Positions 1 to 9,854 of a DNA stretch of 64,000 nucleotides are shown here, piece by piece (position 1 is the stretch's first letter; every line of letters begins with the position of its first letter). Source of the stretch: Arthrobacter sp. UNC362MFTsu5.1 (lineage in GTDB: Bacteria; Actinomycetota; Actinomycetes; Actinomycetales; Micrococcaceae); contig NZ_JMLE01000005.1 of the NCBI RefSeq assembly GCF_000685965.1, positions 124,001 through 188,000 of the forward strand, in the 5' to 3' direction. The notes beneath the pieces were generated by a model. It was not told where the DNA came from. It saw only the letters and a program-made list of their open reading frames with translations, and made no database searches. Position numbers and translations under genes: made by a program.

Positions 1-34
1 CTGCACCGAGAACCACCCCCAGCACGGGGGCCAT
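1..34 (-). CDS. tadB: TadB-like type II/IV secretion F-domain protein, N-terminal fragment
   Basis: Only the first eleven codons lie in the window (MAPVLGVVLGA), leaving by the left edge. The ATG overlaps the stop codon of the upstream tadA-like gene in an ATGA junction, so the two are translationally coupled. The hydrophobic start and its place right after tadA fit TadB, the inner-membrane platform protein of Flp/Tad pili. The identity rests on context and a very short sequence; the neighbouring sequence would settle it. Confidence 0.55.
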   Translation of the reverse strand, partial: MAPVLGVVLGA

Positions 35-1257
35 CAGCGGACCTCCAGCAGTGCCGCAACGTCGAAGCCCGCAGCGGCGAACTTCTCGACGGCGGGCATG
101 GAGTTGGCTCTGGGCTGCAGCTGGCCGTCGGCCATTGAGAAGACCATCGACGACTCGATGATGCCGTTCTCAACCCGTCTGCCGAGGGAGAGGATCTCTG
201 TCACCTGGCGGCGGCCGCTCGCGTGGCGGCTGCAGTGGACCACCAGATCAATGCATGAGGCGACCGTCGGCACTACGAACGCACTGGAGATGTTGTCACC
301 GGCCAGCAGCGGAAGAGTGCACAGCTTGGTAACGGCGTCGTGCGCCGAGTTCGCATGCACAGTACACATGCCGGGAAGGCCGGAGTTGAGCGCGATGAGC
401 ATATCCAGGCTTTCCGCCTCGCGGACTTCGCCCACCACCAGGCGGTCCGGCCGCATCCTTAGCGCTTCCTTGACAAGCCTGCGCAGCGGGATCTCTCCTT
501 CGCCCTCAAGGTTCGGCTGGCGGCACTGCAAGCCCACAACATCACGCAAGGGAAACTGCAGTTCGAAGATTTCCTCCACCGTGATGACTCGCTCGCGCGC
601 CCCGATGCTGGCAGCCAGGCAGTTCAGCATGGTGGTCTTCCCGGCCTGCGTCGCCCCCGACACCAGGATGTTGAGCCCGCTGGCTACCGCGGCACCCAGG
701 AACCGGGCCGATTGGGGCGTGAGGGTGCCGAGCTCCACGAGGTGGTCGAGCCGGCTTGCCTTGACCACAAACTTTCGGATGTTGACCGCCCAGTGGCGCC
801 TCGTAACGTCCGGGATGACAACGTGGAGCCGGGACCCGTCCGGGAGGGCCGCATCCACGAACGGCGAAGACATATCGAGCCGGCGGCCAGAGCTTTTCAG
901 CATGCGTTCCACCAGGTCCCGAACCTGCTGATCCGAGAGACTCAGGGATGTGAGTTCAGATTCGCCGTTCCGCGCCACGTAGATTTCACTGGGTGCGTTG
1001 ATCCATATTTCTTCGATGGCGGGGTCATCCAGCAGTGGCTGCAACGCGCCGAAACCAGCAACGGCGTCGTACACGTGCCGGCGGGCTGTCTCCAGGGGGC
1101 CGATCGGAGGAAGCGGTCCCATGAGCGCACGCTCGTCGTAGTCGCTGACCGCCGCTTCGACCAGGCGCCTGACCTCGCCGGCCTGCCGAAGCGGGTCCAG
1201 GCCTCGGCGCCGAATCAGTTCGCGGACCTCGTCCTCCACAATTCGAACAGCATCCAT
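34..1257 (-). CDS. tadA: TadA/CpaF-family pilus assembly (type II/IV secretion) ATPase
   Basis: A 407-residue protein of the CpaF/TadA family, the cytoplasmic hexameric ATPase that powers assembly of Flp/Tad pili or a related secretion system. Visible motifs are Walker A GATQAGKT at residues 201-208, an acidic Asp-box (ITVEEIFELQ) near 225, Walker B around LVVGEVR near 273-279, and a His-box (GMCTVHANSA) near 297. An N-terminal region of about 130 residues precedes the ATPase core, as usual in the family. It overlaps tadB by 4 bp. Its usual partners, a SAF/CpaB protein and a TadZ-like protein, are not adjacent but lie on the same strand near 38949-40897. No pilin gene is in the window, so the machine could make pili or only secrete. 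Confidence 0.93.
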   Translation of the reverse strand: MDAVRIVEDEVRELIRRRGLDPLRQAGEVRRLVEAAVSDYDERALMGPLPPIGPLETARRHVYDAVAGFGALQPLLDDPAIEEIWINAPSEIYVARNGESELTSLSLSDQQVRDLVERMLKSSGRRLDMSSPFVDAALPDGSRLHVVIPDVTRRHWAVNIRKFVVKASRLDHLVELGTLTPQSARFLGAAVASGLNILVSGATQAGKTTMLNCLAASIGARERVITVEEIFELQFPLRDVVGLQCRQPNLEGEGEIPLRRLVKEALRMRPDRLVVGEVREAESLDMLIALNSGLPGMCTVHANSAHDAVTKLCTLPLLAGDNISSAFVVPTVASCIDLVVHCSRHASGRRQVTEILSLGRRVENGIIESSMVFSMADGQLQPRANSMPAVEKFAAAGFDVAALLEVR

Positions 1258-1552
1258 GAGTTCCCCAATACGACTGCCGCCCCCGACTGAGGCAGTACAA
1301 CTGCGTTAACGCTATGGGACTTGCACATGTCAGCCAAGTCACATCGGCAAAGCTGTGGATAAAGCGAAAATTCGAGTGAATTCTGATTCACATTGGTAAC
1401 ACCAGAACCACTAGTCGCTCCATGCACACTGGTGTTATGGTAGGCGCGTTAAGTCAGACATATCTCACAGTTCGGTTATTCCTGCGGGATTCAGCTGTAG
1501 ATGCGACCTAGTGACCTGTTCTTCGGGGCATGTCATTATTCCGGAGCGAAAA
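1258..1552. promoter_or_regulatory. Divergent intergenic region with two inverted repeats
   Basis: This 295-bp gap separates tadA (minus) from the GH25 muramidase (plus) and must hold both promoters. It is AT-richer than the flanking genes. Two symmetrical elements are visible: a palindrome GTGAATTCTGATTCAC (1376-1391), and an inverted repeat TAACACCAG (1397-1405) with CTGGTGTTA (1429-1437). Either could be an operator. The first resembles a CRP half-site pair, but its spacer is 8 rather than 6 bases. No clear RNA gene or short coding frame is seen. Confidence 0.4.
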
Positions 1553-4066
1553 ATGAAGCGGAACCCAGAACCCTTCCCACCCAACCATTGCATCCGGTTG
1601 GGGTCGCTACTGCTTGCTATGGCCTTGCTGACGGGTCCGGGCCTTGCCGTTCCGGCCAATGCCGTTGAACCGGCACCGACGGCAACCTCGGCCACTCCTA
1701 CGGAAACCGCATCGCCGACTCCGGCACCATCGGTCCCTCCGACATCATCTCCCGCTCCAGCGCCGGTCGGGACGCAGGCACCGGCGCCCGCCCCGACTGC
1801 CCAGACCGCTCCCGTCGCCAAACCGGCCACCACGGCAGAACCGACCGTGGCCGCCCCCGTCCCGGACCCGAACTCCGACGCCGGCCGGGCAGCGATGGCG
1901 ACGGCTGTCGGTCCCGGAGGAGCCGAGATGGGCCAGCGGTCCGCACGCGTCACGGCCTCCGCCAAACTGTTGCAGGGCACGAAGTCATTGACGACGCAGT
2001 CACTCGAAACCCAGGGCACCTGGTCCCCGACGTTCGGCGTCAAGGGACTGGACGTCAGCGCCTACCAGTCAAGCGTTGACTGGCTGCAGCAATGGAACAT
2101 GGGGGTCAGGTTCGCCTACGTCAAAGCATCCGAAGGCAATTACTACACCAACCCCTCCTACAGCTCCCAGTACGACGGCTCGCGGAACGTCGGCATGATC
2201 CGCGGCGCCTATCACTTCGCCATCCCCAACTGGTCCTCGGGGGCGGACCAGGCCCGCTACTTTGTGCAGAACGGTGGCGGCTGGAGCCCCGACGGCTATA
2301 CCCTCCCTCCCGTCCTGGATTTCGAATTCAACCCTTATGAGGGCCGGACCATCAACGGGTTCTACTTTGGCAACACGTGCTACGGAATGTCACCGGCGCA
2401 GCTGACCAGCTGGGTGCGGGACTTCGGCAACACCATGCTGGCCATGACCGGCCGCCTCCCCATGATTTACACCAATACATCCTGGTGGAAACAGTGCACG
2501 GCGGACGCCGCCGGCTTCGGCGATTATCCGCTGTGGATCGCCGCCTACCCGAGCTCCGCCACGAACGACGCCGGACCGGTTCCGTCCAGCTGGGACACGT
2601 ACAGCATGTGGCAGTACAGCAGCACAGGACCCTTCGCCGGCGATTCGAACGTCTGGAACGGCGACTACGCTTCCCTTTCACTGTTCACGGGCACGCGGCC
2701 GCAAGGCTCGTTCGACACGGCAACCATCGAACGCACCGGCACCACCACCGCCCTCAAGATTCGGGGGTGGGCACTGGACCGGGCATTGCCAGGCGCCACC
2801 ACGGAAGTGCATGCCTACGTAACGGCACCGAACGGGACGAAGACCCTGCATGAGTTCCCGGCAACAACGTACCGGCCCGACGTCAACAAGGTCCTGGGGC
2901 TGGGCGACTATCACGGCTTCGACAACCAGATTCCGATTAACGTGTCCGGAAAATACACCATCTGTGTCTACGCCATCGGCAAGTTCATCAACCCTGGCAT
3001 AGGCTGCAAGTCGCTCACGGTGGACGGCGCCGAACCACCTATCGGCAGCCTGGACGAAGTGTCCGAACAGCGGTCTCCGGACAAGGAATCAATCAAAGTG
3101 CGCGGCTGGGCCGTGGATATGAGCCGTCCCTCGGTTACCGCCGAAGTCCACGCCTACCTCTACAGCCCGGACGGGAGCAGCACGCTCTACAAGATCCCCG
3201 CAAATACCTCGCGGCCGGATGTGGACCGGATCTGGTCAGTCGGCTCCAACCACGGCTTCGAAACCAATATCGACATCAAGAAGGCCGGCAATTACAAGCT
3301 CTGCGCCTATGCGATCGGGCTCTACCTCCACTCGGAACTTGGCTGCCGGTCCATTAGCATCGCTCCGGGCACGACGCCCGTAGGAACCTTGGATTCGGTC
3401 AGCGTTAAGAAGACCAGCACCCAGGCAGCTCTCAGCGTCCGCGGTTGGGCGATCGACTACGGCAACACGTCCGCGCAGATCCCGGTGCACGCCTACGTCC
3501 TGGCACCCGACGGCACCAGCACGCTGCACGAGTTCACGGCGACAAAGCCCCGCGCTGACGTCAACAGGATTCTCGGTGTGCCGGGCGACCACGGCTATGA
3601 AGCCGACCTCCCCATCAAAGCTCCCGGCAAGTACCGGGTGTGCACCTACGCCATAGCACTCAGCCCGGTCTCCCCCGGCAACCCGCTCCTCGGCTGCAGC
3701 TATATTGACGCCGGCTTCAGCGCCAGCCCGATCGGATACCTGGATTCGGTGGGAATCGAAACGGCTAATGGCGTTGCATCAGTCGTTGCTGCAGGCTGGA
3801 CCGTGGACCGCGACGTGCCAACTGAGTCCCTGAGCGTTCACACCTATGTCACAGCACCGGACGGAAGCACCACCAACTTCGCGGTGATGGCCAACCAGCC
3901 TCGGCCGGACGTGAACCAGATTCTCGGGATCAGCGGCAACCATGGCTACACGGCAAAGAAAGCAATCAGCCAGCGCGGCAATTACCGGATCTGCACTTAT
4001 GCCATCGCGGCCTCACCGTTCACCACCGGCAACTCGCTGCTGGGCTGCAAAAACATCTCGTACTAG
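1553..4066 (+). CDS. Secreted GH25 muramidase (lysozyme) with four C-terminal repeats
   Basis: An 837-residue exported N-acetylmuramidase predicted to cleave peptidoglycan glycan strands. It begins with a signal peptide (basic start, hydrophobic stretch, cut probably after PANA near residue 43). A Pro/Thr/Ala-rich low-complexity linker follows, then a GH25 domain from about residue 165 to 380, with the conserved Asp in GLDVSAYQ (D167) and the catalytic pair in LDFEF (D256, E258). After the catalytic domain come four repeats of about 110 residues (listed separately). The ATG at 1553 is chosen because GGAG lies 6-7 bases upstream and the signal peptide starts there; an in-frame GTG at 1511 would add 14 residues without helping. 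It sits next to surface-polysaccharide genes, so a role in wall turnover or in attachment to that polymer is plausible. Confidence 0.88.
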   Translation: MKRNPEPFPPNHCIRLGSLLLAMALLTGPGLAVPANAVEPAPTATSATPTETASPTPAPSVPPTSSPAPAPVGTQAPAPAPTAQTAPVAKPATTAEPTVAAPVPDPNSDAGRAAMATAVGPGGAEMGQRSARVTASAKLLQGTKSLTTQSLETQGTWSPTFGVKGLDVSAYQSSVDWLQQWNMGVRFAYVKASEGNYYTNPSYSSQYDGSRNVGMIRGAYHFAIPNWSSGADQARYFVQNGGGWSPDGYTLPPVLDFEFNPYEGRTINGFYFGNTCYGMSPAQLTSWVRDFGNTMLAMTGRLPMIYTNTSWWKQCTADAAGFGDYPLWIAAYPSSATNDAGPVPSSWDTYSMWQYSSTGPFAGDSNVWNGDYASLSLFTGTRPQGSFDTATIERTGTTTALKIRGWALDRALPGATTEVHAYVTAPNGTKTLHEFPATTYRPDVNKVLGLGDYHGFDNQIPINVSGKYTICVYAIGKFINPGIGCKSLTVDGAEPPIGSLDEVSEQRSPDKESIKVRGWAVDMSRPSVTAEVHAYLYSPDGSSTLYKIPANTSRPDVDRIWSVGSNHGFETNIDIKKAGNYKLCAYAIGLYLHSELGCRSISIAPGTTPVGTLDSVSVKKTSTQAALSVRGWAIDYGNTSAQIPVHAYVLAPDGTSTLHEFTATKPRADVNRILGVPGDHGYEADLPIKAPGKYRVCTYAIALSPVSPGNPLLGCSYIDAGFSASPIGYLDSVGIETANGVASVVAAGWTVDRDVPTESLSVHTYVTAPDGSTTNFAVMANQPRPDVNQILGISGNHGYTAKKAISQRGNYRICTYAIAASPFTTGNSLLGCKNISY
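2698..4063 (+). repeat. Four tandem ~110-residue protein repeats in the muramidase C-terminus
   Basis: Units begin near 2698, 3041, 3380 and 3731. Each has the same order of landmarks: (I/V)G.(L/F)D..S, then RGW(A/T).D, then VH.Y(V/L)..(P/S)DG, then RPDVN..(L/I)G..G.HG(F/Y), then G.Y.(I/V)C.YAI, then a GC. pair. Two conserved cysteines per unit (in C.YAI and GC) suggest an internal disulfide. The copies have diverged at DNA level, so they are ancient. A wall-binding role is inferred from their position after a lytic domain. Confidence 0.8.
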
Positions 4067-4185
4067 GACGGGAAGTTGGTGCGGCACGGTTCCTGGCCGC
4101 CGCAACACGCGGGGTAGGATTCAAACTGGCCTAAAGCCGACTCGCATGGGCCACATGCCTGGACCCATAGGATCGGAGATCTCGC

Positions 4186-5448
4186 GTGGCTTCGAAAGCT
4201 GCACCCGCTTTGTTCCGCCGTTTTGGCGGTTTCGCAACATCGCTCGTGTTCTCTACCGTCATCAATCTCCTCGCCATCCCGTTCGTTATTTCCACGTTGG
4301 GCAAGGAGACCTGGGGCGAACTGGCATTGGCCCAGGCCACGGCAGCAATTTTCGGGATCGCCGTCGCCTTCGGCTGGGGAACCGTCGGAGCCGCCCTGGT
4401 GGCCTCACTGCCTGAGCGGGAGCGCCCGCAAATGTTCCTCGACTCCCTGGTCAGCAGGGCTTATCTCTTCCTGTTCGCCGCGCCCGTGATGTACTTCGTG
4501 ATGCTGCTGATGGGCAAAATCGATCCTCCGGTAGCAGCCCTGGCGTCAGTGGCCTACGTTCTGCCGTTCGTCGGTGCCTCGTGGTTCTTCATCGGCCAGG
4601 CAAAACCGTGGAAGCTGTTCCTCTGTGACGTGCTCCCCCAGGGGCTCGGTATCGTGGCGGGCGTTGTGCTGATCCAGTTCTTCCCGCAGCCGGTGGTTTT
4701 TGTGCTTGCACTGCTGGTCTTTAACCTGCTGGCAGTCGTCATTGGCGCCGGCGGCGCACTCTCACGCGCAGGGCATCCGGTGAAGGCGGATCTTCGCGTC
4801 GTTCCGGCCATGAAACGCCTCCGCGACCAGAAATACGGCGTGATCGCGGCAGGCACGGGAAGCCTCAACAGCAACCTGCCGCTGCTCGCGGTGGGCCAGG
4901 TGGTTGCTGCCGCGCTCCCCCAATACGCCCTGGCAGACAAGCTTTTCCGCTTTGCTGTCGCCGGGTTCGGTCCCATCCTCCAGGTGATTCAGGGGTGGAT
5001 CCCGGAGGCCGGACCGGCGAGAAGCTCCCACCGGATCCGGACCGTGGCCAGGATTGCCCCGATCGTCGGCCTGTTTGCCGGAGTCCTCCTCGCGCTCCTC
5101 ACCCCCTGGGCGAGCCCGCTGTTCTCCGGCGGAGTCATCACTATCGACTACAGCCTCAGCATCCCCTTTGGATTGATCCTCGCCGGCGTCATTGTTGCCC
5201 AGGTAGTGGGCCTCGCCTGCCTCATTCCGCTCGGCAAGGGAGCCGCCCTGGCTAAATCGACAGCCATCGGCGCAGCCTTCAACGTTCCGATGATGTTCGT
5301 CCTCGGCATCTTCTACGGCGCCCCCGGCGTCGCCTGGGCGGTCGGCCTGGCCGAACTCGTCGTCGCCGGCTACCAGATCATGGTGGTCCGCGACAGCCTC
5401 AAGCACCTGGTCCAGCCGCCGGTCCCCACCGCGGAACAGCCACACTAG
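4186..5448 (+). CDS. Wzx-like polysaccharide flippase (MOP superfamily)
   Basis: A 420-residue integral membrane protein with about 12 hydrophobic segments and a short basic cytoplasmic start, the layout of Wzx/RfbX lipid-linked oligosaccharide flippases. The GTG start at 4186 is supported by GGAG at 4175-4178. It stands among rhamnose biosynthesis and glycosyltransferase genes, so it probably moves an undecaprenyl-linked repeat unit across the membrane. No Wzy polymerase was recognised with confidence. A separate Wzm/Wzt exporter at 22430-24037 implies that a second polymer uses the ABC route. The family is assigned from topology and context rather than a signature motif. Confidence 0.75.
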   Translation: MASKAAPALFRRFGGFATSLVFSTVINLLAIPFVISTLGKETWGELALAQATAAIFGIAVAFGWGTVGAALVASLPERERPQMFLDSLVSRAYLFLFAAPVMYFVMLLMGKIDPPVAALASVAYVLPFVGASWFFIGQAKPWKLFLCDVLPQGLGIVAGVVLIQFFPQPVVFVLALLVFNLLAVVIGAGGALSRAGHPVKADLRVVPAMKRLRDQKYGVIAAGTGSLNSNLPLLAVGQVVAAALPQYALADKLFRFAVAGFGPILQVIQGWIPEAGPARSSHRIRTVARIAPIVGLFAGVLLALLTPWASPLFSGGVITIDYSLSIPFGLILAGVIVAQVVGLACLIPLGKGAALAKSTAIGAAFNVPMMFVLGIFYGAPGVAWAVGLAELVVAGYQIMVVRDSLKHLVQPPVPTAEQPH

Positions 5449-5456
5449 GCCGGCAG

Positions 5457-6449
5457 CTACTTCCGGCGCCCCTTGGTGAAAAGCTCAACCGGAACGCCGG
5501 CCACAAACTCAACGAAGCACGGCAGGGCAATGTCGCCGCTGCGAAGGCCGGAGACAAGCGCACGCGCAGTAGGCACCCACCCGTGGCCTGTTTCAAAAAC
5601 AGCCACGCCACCTTCCAGTCCGGGAGTGCCCGCAGCAACCCGTTCCCGCAGGGCGTCAGCCATGACCCGGCGCCATCCGAAGCTCAGGTCGTTGGCCGTC
5701 CTGAGCAAGGCGAGCGGGCTGCTGCTGCCCTGGAATTTCCGGGACAGCGCAGTGACATGTTCGAAGGATTTGGCGATGCTCTTCCTGCCGCCGACTTCGC
5801 CGAGGACATTGCCGCCGTGCTGGACATAGTCCTGGACAACGTCTTCGACGACGAGCGCACCGCCGGTTGCCTTGGCGCAGACGGCCAGCCAATGGTCGTG
5901 TACCTGCGAGATGGTGTTCAAACGGGGAAACGGCAACGCCAGGTCAAGAAGATCCCGGCGGAAGACGCAAAGGCTTCCTGTCACCTGGTTCTGGGCAAGA
6001 AGCGCATCGAGACCGACATTCTGGCGCTGCGTTGATTCGGTCACCACCTCGTTGCCGGGCAAGCGGACAACGCGTGCCTGCCCGGCCACGAGGCTGACCT
6101 CGTTCAAACGCGGGAGCATCGATTCAATCTTCGACGGATACCAGGAGTCGTCCTGGTCCGACAACGCGATCCACGCCGCTTCGGCCGGAACGTGCTGCAG
6201 GACGCGTTCGAAGTTGCCGTAGAACCCCAGCCTGTCCTCGAACCCGAGTACCCGGAACCGCTCGTCGCCGCCGAGTTCCCGGTCCACGAAGTCACGAACT
6301 TCGGCAAAGCCGCCGTCCGCCGAAATGAGGCATTGGAACTGCGAATGCGTCTGGTTCTGGATGGATCGAAGCTGGGTCCTGAACAGTTCCCAGTCCGGCT
6401 GGTAGGCCGCCAGGGCGACCACACCGAAGGTAGTCGAATCGAAGCGCAT
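5457..6449 (-). CDS. GT2 family glycosyltransferase
   Basis: A 330-residue cytoplasmic GT-A fold transferase. The nucleotide-sugar binding region starts near residue 8, a metal-binding DQDD lies at 98-101 and a conserved HDHW at 184-187. The DQDD...HDxW pattern is typical of the rhamnosyltransferase-like branch of GT2, fitting its place 11 bp after the rml genes. It ends a minus-strand run of four genes from 9708 to 5457: GT2, rmlB, rmlCD, GT2. Donor and acceptor cannot be read from the sequence; dTDP-rhamnose is the likely donor by context. Confidence 0.82.
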   Translation of the reverse strand: MRFDSTTFGVVALAAYQPDWELFRTQLRSIQNQTHSQFQCLISADGGFAEVRDFVDRELGGDERFRVLGFEDRLGFYGNFERVLQHVPAEAAWIALSDQDDSWYPSKIESMLPRLNEVSLVAGQARVVRLPGNEVVTESTQRQNVGLDALLAQNQVTGSLCVFRRDLLDLALPFPRLNTISQVHDHWLAVCAKATGGALVVEDVVQDYVQHGGNVLGEVGGRKSIAKSFEHVTALSRKFQGSSSPLALLRTANDLSFGWRRVMADALRERVAAGTPGLEGGVAVFETGHGWVPTARALVSGLRSGDIALPCFVEFVAGVPVELFTKGRRK

Positions 6450-6460
6450 GGATCGGACCG

Positions 6461-7885
6461 CTATTCCGCGGCCGTCCGCCGGCCGAGGTACGTCTCCAGA
6501 ACGTCCTGGGAAGGCCTCGGCTTGAAACCCGAGTTCTTGATCTTGGTCAGGTCCAGCACGCTGTTCAGCGGCCGGGGCGCGGCCGCCTTGCCTTTGAAGT
6601 AGTCTTCCGTGCTGACACCGGTAACAGCGGTGCGCGGTTGTCCCGAGAGCTCATAAACGTCCGCGGCGATGTCGGCCCAGGACTGCGGTTCGCCGTCGTT
6701 GCTCAGGTTGTAGGTGCCGTAGTCGGCGCCGGATTCCAGGAGGTGCTGGATACCTGCGGCGATGTCTTCGGTGAAGCTGAGCCGGCCGATCTGGTCGTTG
6801 ACCACGGACGGTTCGATGCCGCGGCCAGCCAGGGATGCCATGGTGCGGACGAAGTTGTTGCCTTCACCGATGACCCAGCTGGTCCGCACGATGTAGTGGC
6901 GCGGCACCACACTGACGACCGCGTCGCCGGCGGCCTTGGTCTGGCCGTAGACACCCAGCGGGGTGAAAGGCTCGGTTTCGTCGTGGCTCTCTCGGACGCC
7001 GTCAAAGACGTAGTCCGAGGAGACGTGCACCAGGGTGAGGTCATGTTCGACGGCGGTCCGGGCCAGCCGTGAAACGGCGGCAACGTTGACGGCCCAGGCA
7101 GCTGCCCGGCCTTCCGCAGTTTCCGCGGTGTCGACGGCGGTGTAGGCCGCGGCGTTGATGATCGTTGAGTAGTTCTTCCAGTTCCGCTCCGTGAACGACG
7201 CTTCGCTGCCGAGGTCGAAGCCGGCACGGCCGGCGAACTCAACGGTCGCGTCGCCGTCGTACAGTTCCCGGAGCGCCTTGCCGAGCTGGCCGTCGGCACC
7301 GACCACGAGGATCTTCTTCGCCGGCATCGGCACAACGTCCGCGAGGCGGGGGTGGGCCTTGTCCTTGTCGGAAAGCTCAGCCTCCTCCAGCGGGACGGGC
7401 CAGGCGATTGCGGCCGTCTCGTCCGCGAGGTTCAGGAATGTGTACTGGCCCTGCGCGTCGGCCGACCAGTGGTCGTTGACCAGGTAGGTGTAGGCGGTGT
7501 TGTCTTCCAGGGTCTGGAAGGCGTTGCCCACGCCGCGGGGAATGAAAATGGCCTGGCTCGGGTCCAGTTCAGCCGTGAAGACAGCCCCGAAGGACGGTCC
7601 TTCGCGCAGGTCCACCCAGGCGCCGAAGATCCTGCCCGTGGCCACGGAAATGAATTTGTCCCACGGTTCGGCGTGGATACCGCGGGTGGTGCCGGCTTTT
7701 TCGTTGAACGAAATGTTGTTCTGCACAGGGCGGAAGTCCGGCAGCCCGAGGGCCACCATCTTCTCCCGCTGCCAGTTTTCCTTGAACCAGCCACGGTTAT
7801 CACCGTGGACCGGGAGGTCGTAGAGGACGACGCCGGGGATCGGGGTTTCGTGCGCGGTCAGCTTCTTGGAGAACTCGATCGACAT
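6461..7885 (-). CDS. rmlCD: Fused dTDP-4-dehydrorhamnose 3,5-epimerase / reductase (RmlC-RmlD)
   Basis: A 474-residue bifunctional enzyme for the last two steps of dTDP-L-rhamnose synthesis. Residues 1 to about 180 form the cupin epimerase, with its catalytic His in RGIH (H71). Residues from about 190 form the SDR reductase, with dinucleotide-binding GADGQLG at 196-202 and catalytic YGQTK (Y313, K317). Most bacteria encode these as two proteins; an RmlC-RmlD fusion is known from Arthrobacter relatives. It lies 3 bp downstream of rmlB and is surely co-transcribed. With rmlA at 17239 the pathway from glucose-1-phosphate is complete in this window. Confidence 0.94.
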   Translation of the reverse strand: MSIEFSKKLTAHETPIPGVVLYDLPVHGDNRGWFKENWQREKMVALGLPDFRPVQNNISFNEKAGTTRGIHAEPWDKFISVATGRIFGAWVDLREGPSFGAVFTAELDPSQAIFIPRGVGNAFQTLEDNTAYTYLVNDHWSADAQGQYTFLNLADETAAIAWPVPLEEAELSDKDKAHPRLADVVPMPAKKILVVGADGQLGKALRELYDGDATVEFAGRAGFDLGSEASFTERNWKNYSTIINAAAYTAVDTAETAEGRAAAWAVNVAAVSRLARTAVEHDLTLVHVSSDYVFDGVRESHDETEPFTPLGVYGQTKAAGDAVVSVVPRHYIVRTSWVIGEGNNFVRTMASLAGRGIEPSVVNDQIGRLSFTEDIAAGIQHLLESGADYGTYNLSNDGEPQSWADIAADVYELSGQPRTAVTGVSTEDYFKGKAAAPRPLNSVLDLTKIKNSGFKPRPSQDVLETYLGRRTAAE

Positions 7886-7888
7886 CGT

Positions 7889-8887
<999 letters not shown>

Positions 8888-8937
8888 TCAGCCAGCTTAC
8901 CGGTTGAGCAATGGCGTCCTAATCAGGACGGGACTCA

Positions 8938-9708
8938 TTAGGACGGCCGGTGAAGGCGGCGCCATGCCTGCCCGATACAACGGAGCAGCATGATGCGTGC
9001 GCGGAGGATCACAGGCAGCGAGCGCCAGCTCCGCGGCGTGGCGTTGTCATCGTGGATCCTGCGCAGCAACGTTGACTTGTCCAAGTGCCGCATGGAGCCG
9101 GCCAGGTTTCCGCAGATGGCCAGCCAAAGGTCGTGGGACTCGTTCACGTAGCGGGGAACGGGCGTGAACACTGAGAGCATGTCGCGCCGGAAACCCATGC
9201 CGCAGCCGTAATAAGCCCGGTATCCCACGAGGATTCCGAGGATATTTGCGGCATGGCGCCGGCTGTCCCCGCCCCGGAGCCGCGGAATGTTCGGACGCGG
9301 GCCGTCTCCGAGCACGTCGAAATTGGAGGCCACCACCCTTGATGTCTGCAGCGCACCAAGCATAAGTTCAAGCCTGCCCGGCACCCACACGTCATCCTGG
9401 TCGGCGAGCAGAATGTATTGTCCCTTCGATGCCAGGGCTGCCTGTTCGAATGACCGGACGTAACCTTGGTTCACAGCCGCTTCAATGAGGCGGATCCTTC
9501 CGTCGTGGAAGGTCCGGATGTGTTCGACAGTGTCGTCAGGTGAAGCGTCGTCTACGATTACCAGCTCATCGTCCGGGCCGAGCTGGGCAAGGATGGATTC
9601 GAGCTGCTCCCTGATGTAGCGCCCGCCCCGGTAGCTCGCGAGGCAGACACTTACCCTCGTTTCCCCCTTGCCGGTGGTGCCCGGGACGTCCGTAGGATCT
9701 GTTCTCAA
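8938..9708 (-). CDS. GT2 family glycosyltransferase (rhamnosyltransferase-like)
   Basis: A 256-residue GT2 enzyme with VDD at 52-54, DQDD at 103-106 and an ESHDLW segment near residue 200. It is similar in plan to the GT2 at 5457 and is probably a paralogue with a different linkage specificity. The start is a TTG at 9708, supported by GGAAGGA about 6 bases upstream; no better in-frame start follows before the first beta strand. It leads the rmlB-rmlCD operon, so transfer of rhamnose is the best guess. Confidence 0.8.
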   Translation of the reverse strand: MRTDPTDVPGTTGKGETRVSVCLASYRGGRYIREQLESILAQLGPDDELVIVDDASPDDTVEHIRTFHDGRIRLIEAAVNQGYVRSFEQAALASKGQYILLADQDDVWVPGRLELMLGALQTSRVVASNFDVLGDGPRPNIPRLRGGDSRRHAANILGILVGYRAYYGCGMGFRRDMLSVFTPVPRYVNESHDLWLAICGNLAGSMRHLDKSTLLRRIHDDNATPRSWRSLPVILRARIMLLRCIGQAWRRLHRPS

Positions 9709-9839
9709 TCTGGTCCTTCCGCCTGCGCAAGATAGTTCCGGGGCTCGCCGGGTGACGTCCGGAGGGCCCGTCCCATCTTAGGCTGTACTGCTCGGGCTCT
9801 CCCCCGCGGCGCCGCCGCCGACCCGAATCATGGAATTGA

Positions 9840-9845
9840 TATAGT
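9840..9845 (+). promoter_or_regulatory. Candidate -10 box (TATAGT) for a near-leaderless GT2 transcript
   Basis: TATAGT lies 9 bases before the ATG at 9855, so a start point 6-7 bases downstream would fall within about 3 bases of the start codon. No Shine-Dalgarno sequence is present between. Leaderless messages are common in actinobacteria, so this explains the missing ribosome-binding site. No clear -35 box is seen. Confidence 0.4.
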
Positions 9846-9854
9846 TTGGACACC

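Noticed and set aside
1376..1391. GTGAATTCTGATTCAC as a CRP site
   Set aside because: The spacer between GTGA and TCAC is 8 bases instead of 6, so it is listed only as an unassigned palindrome.
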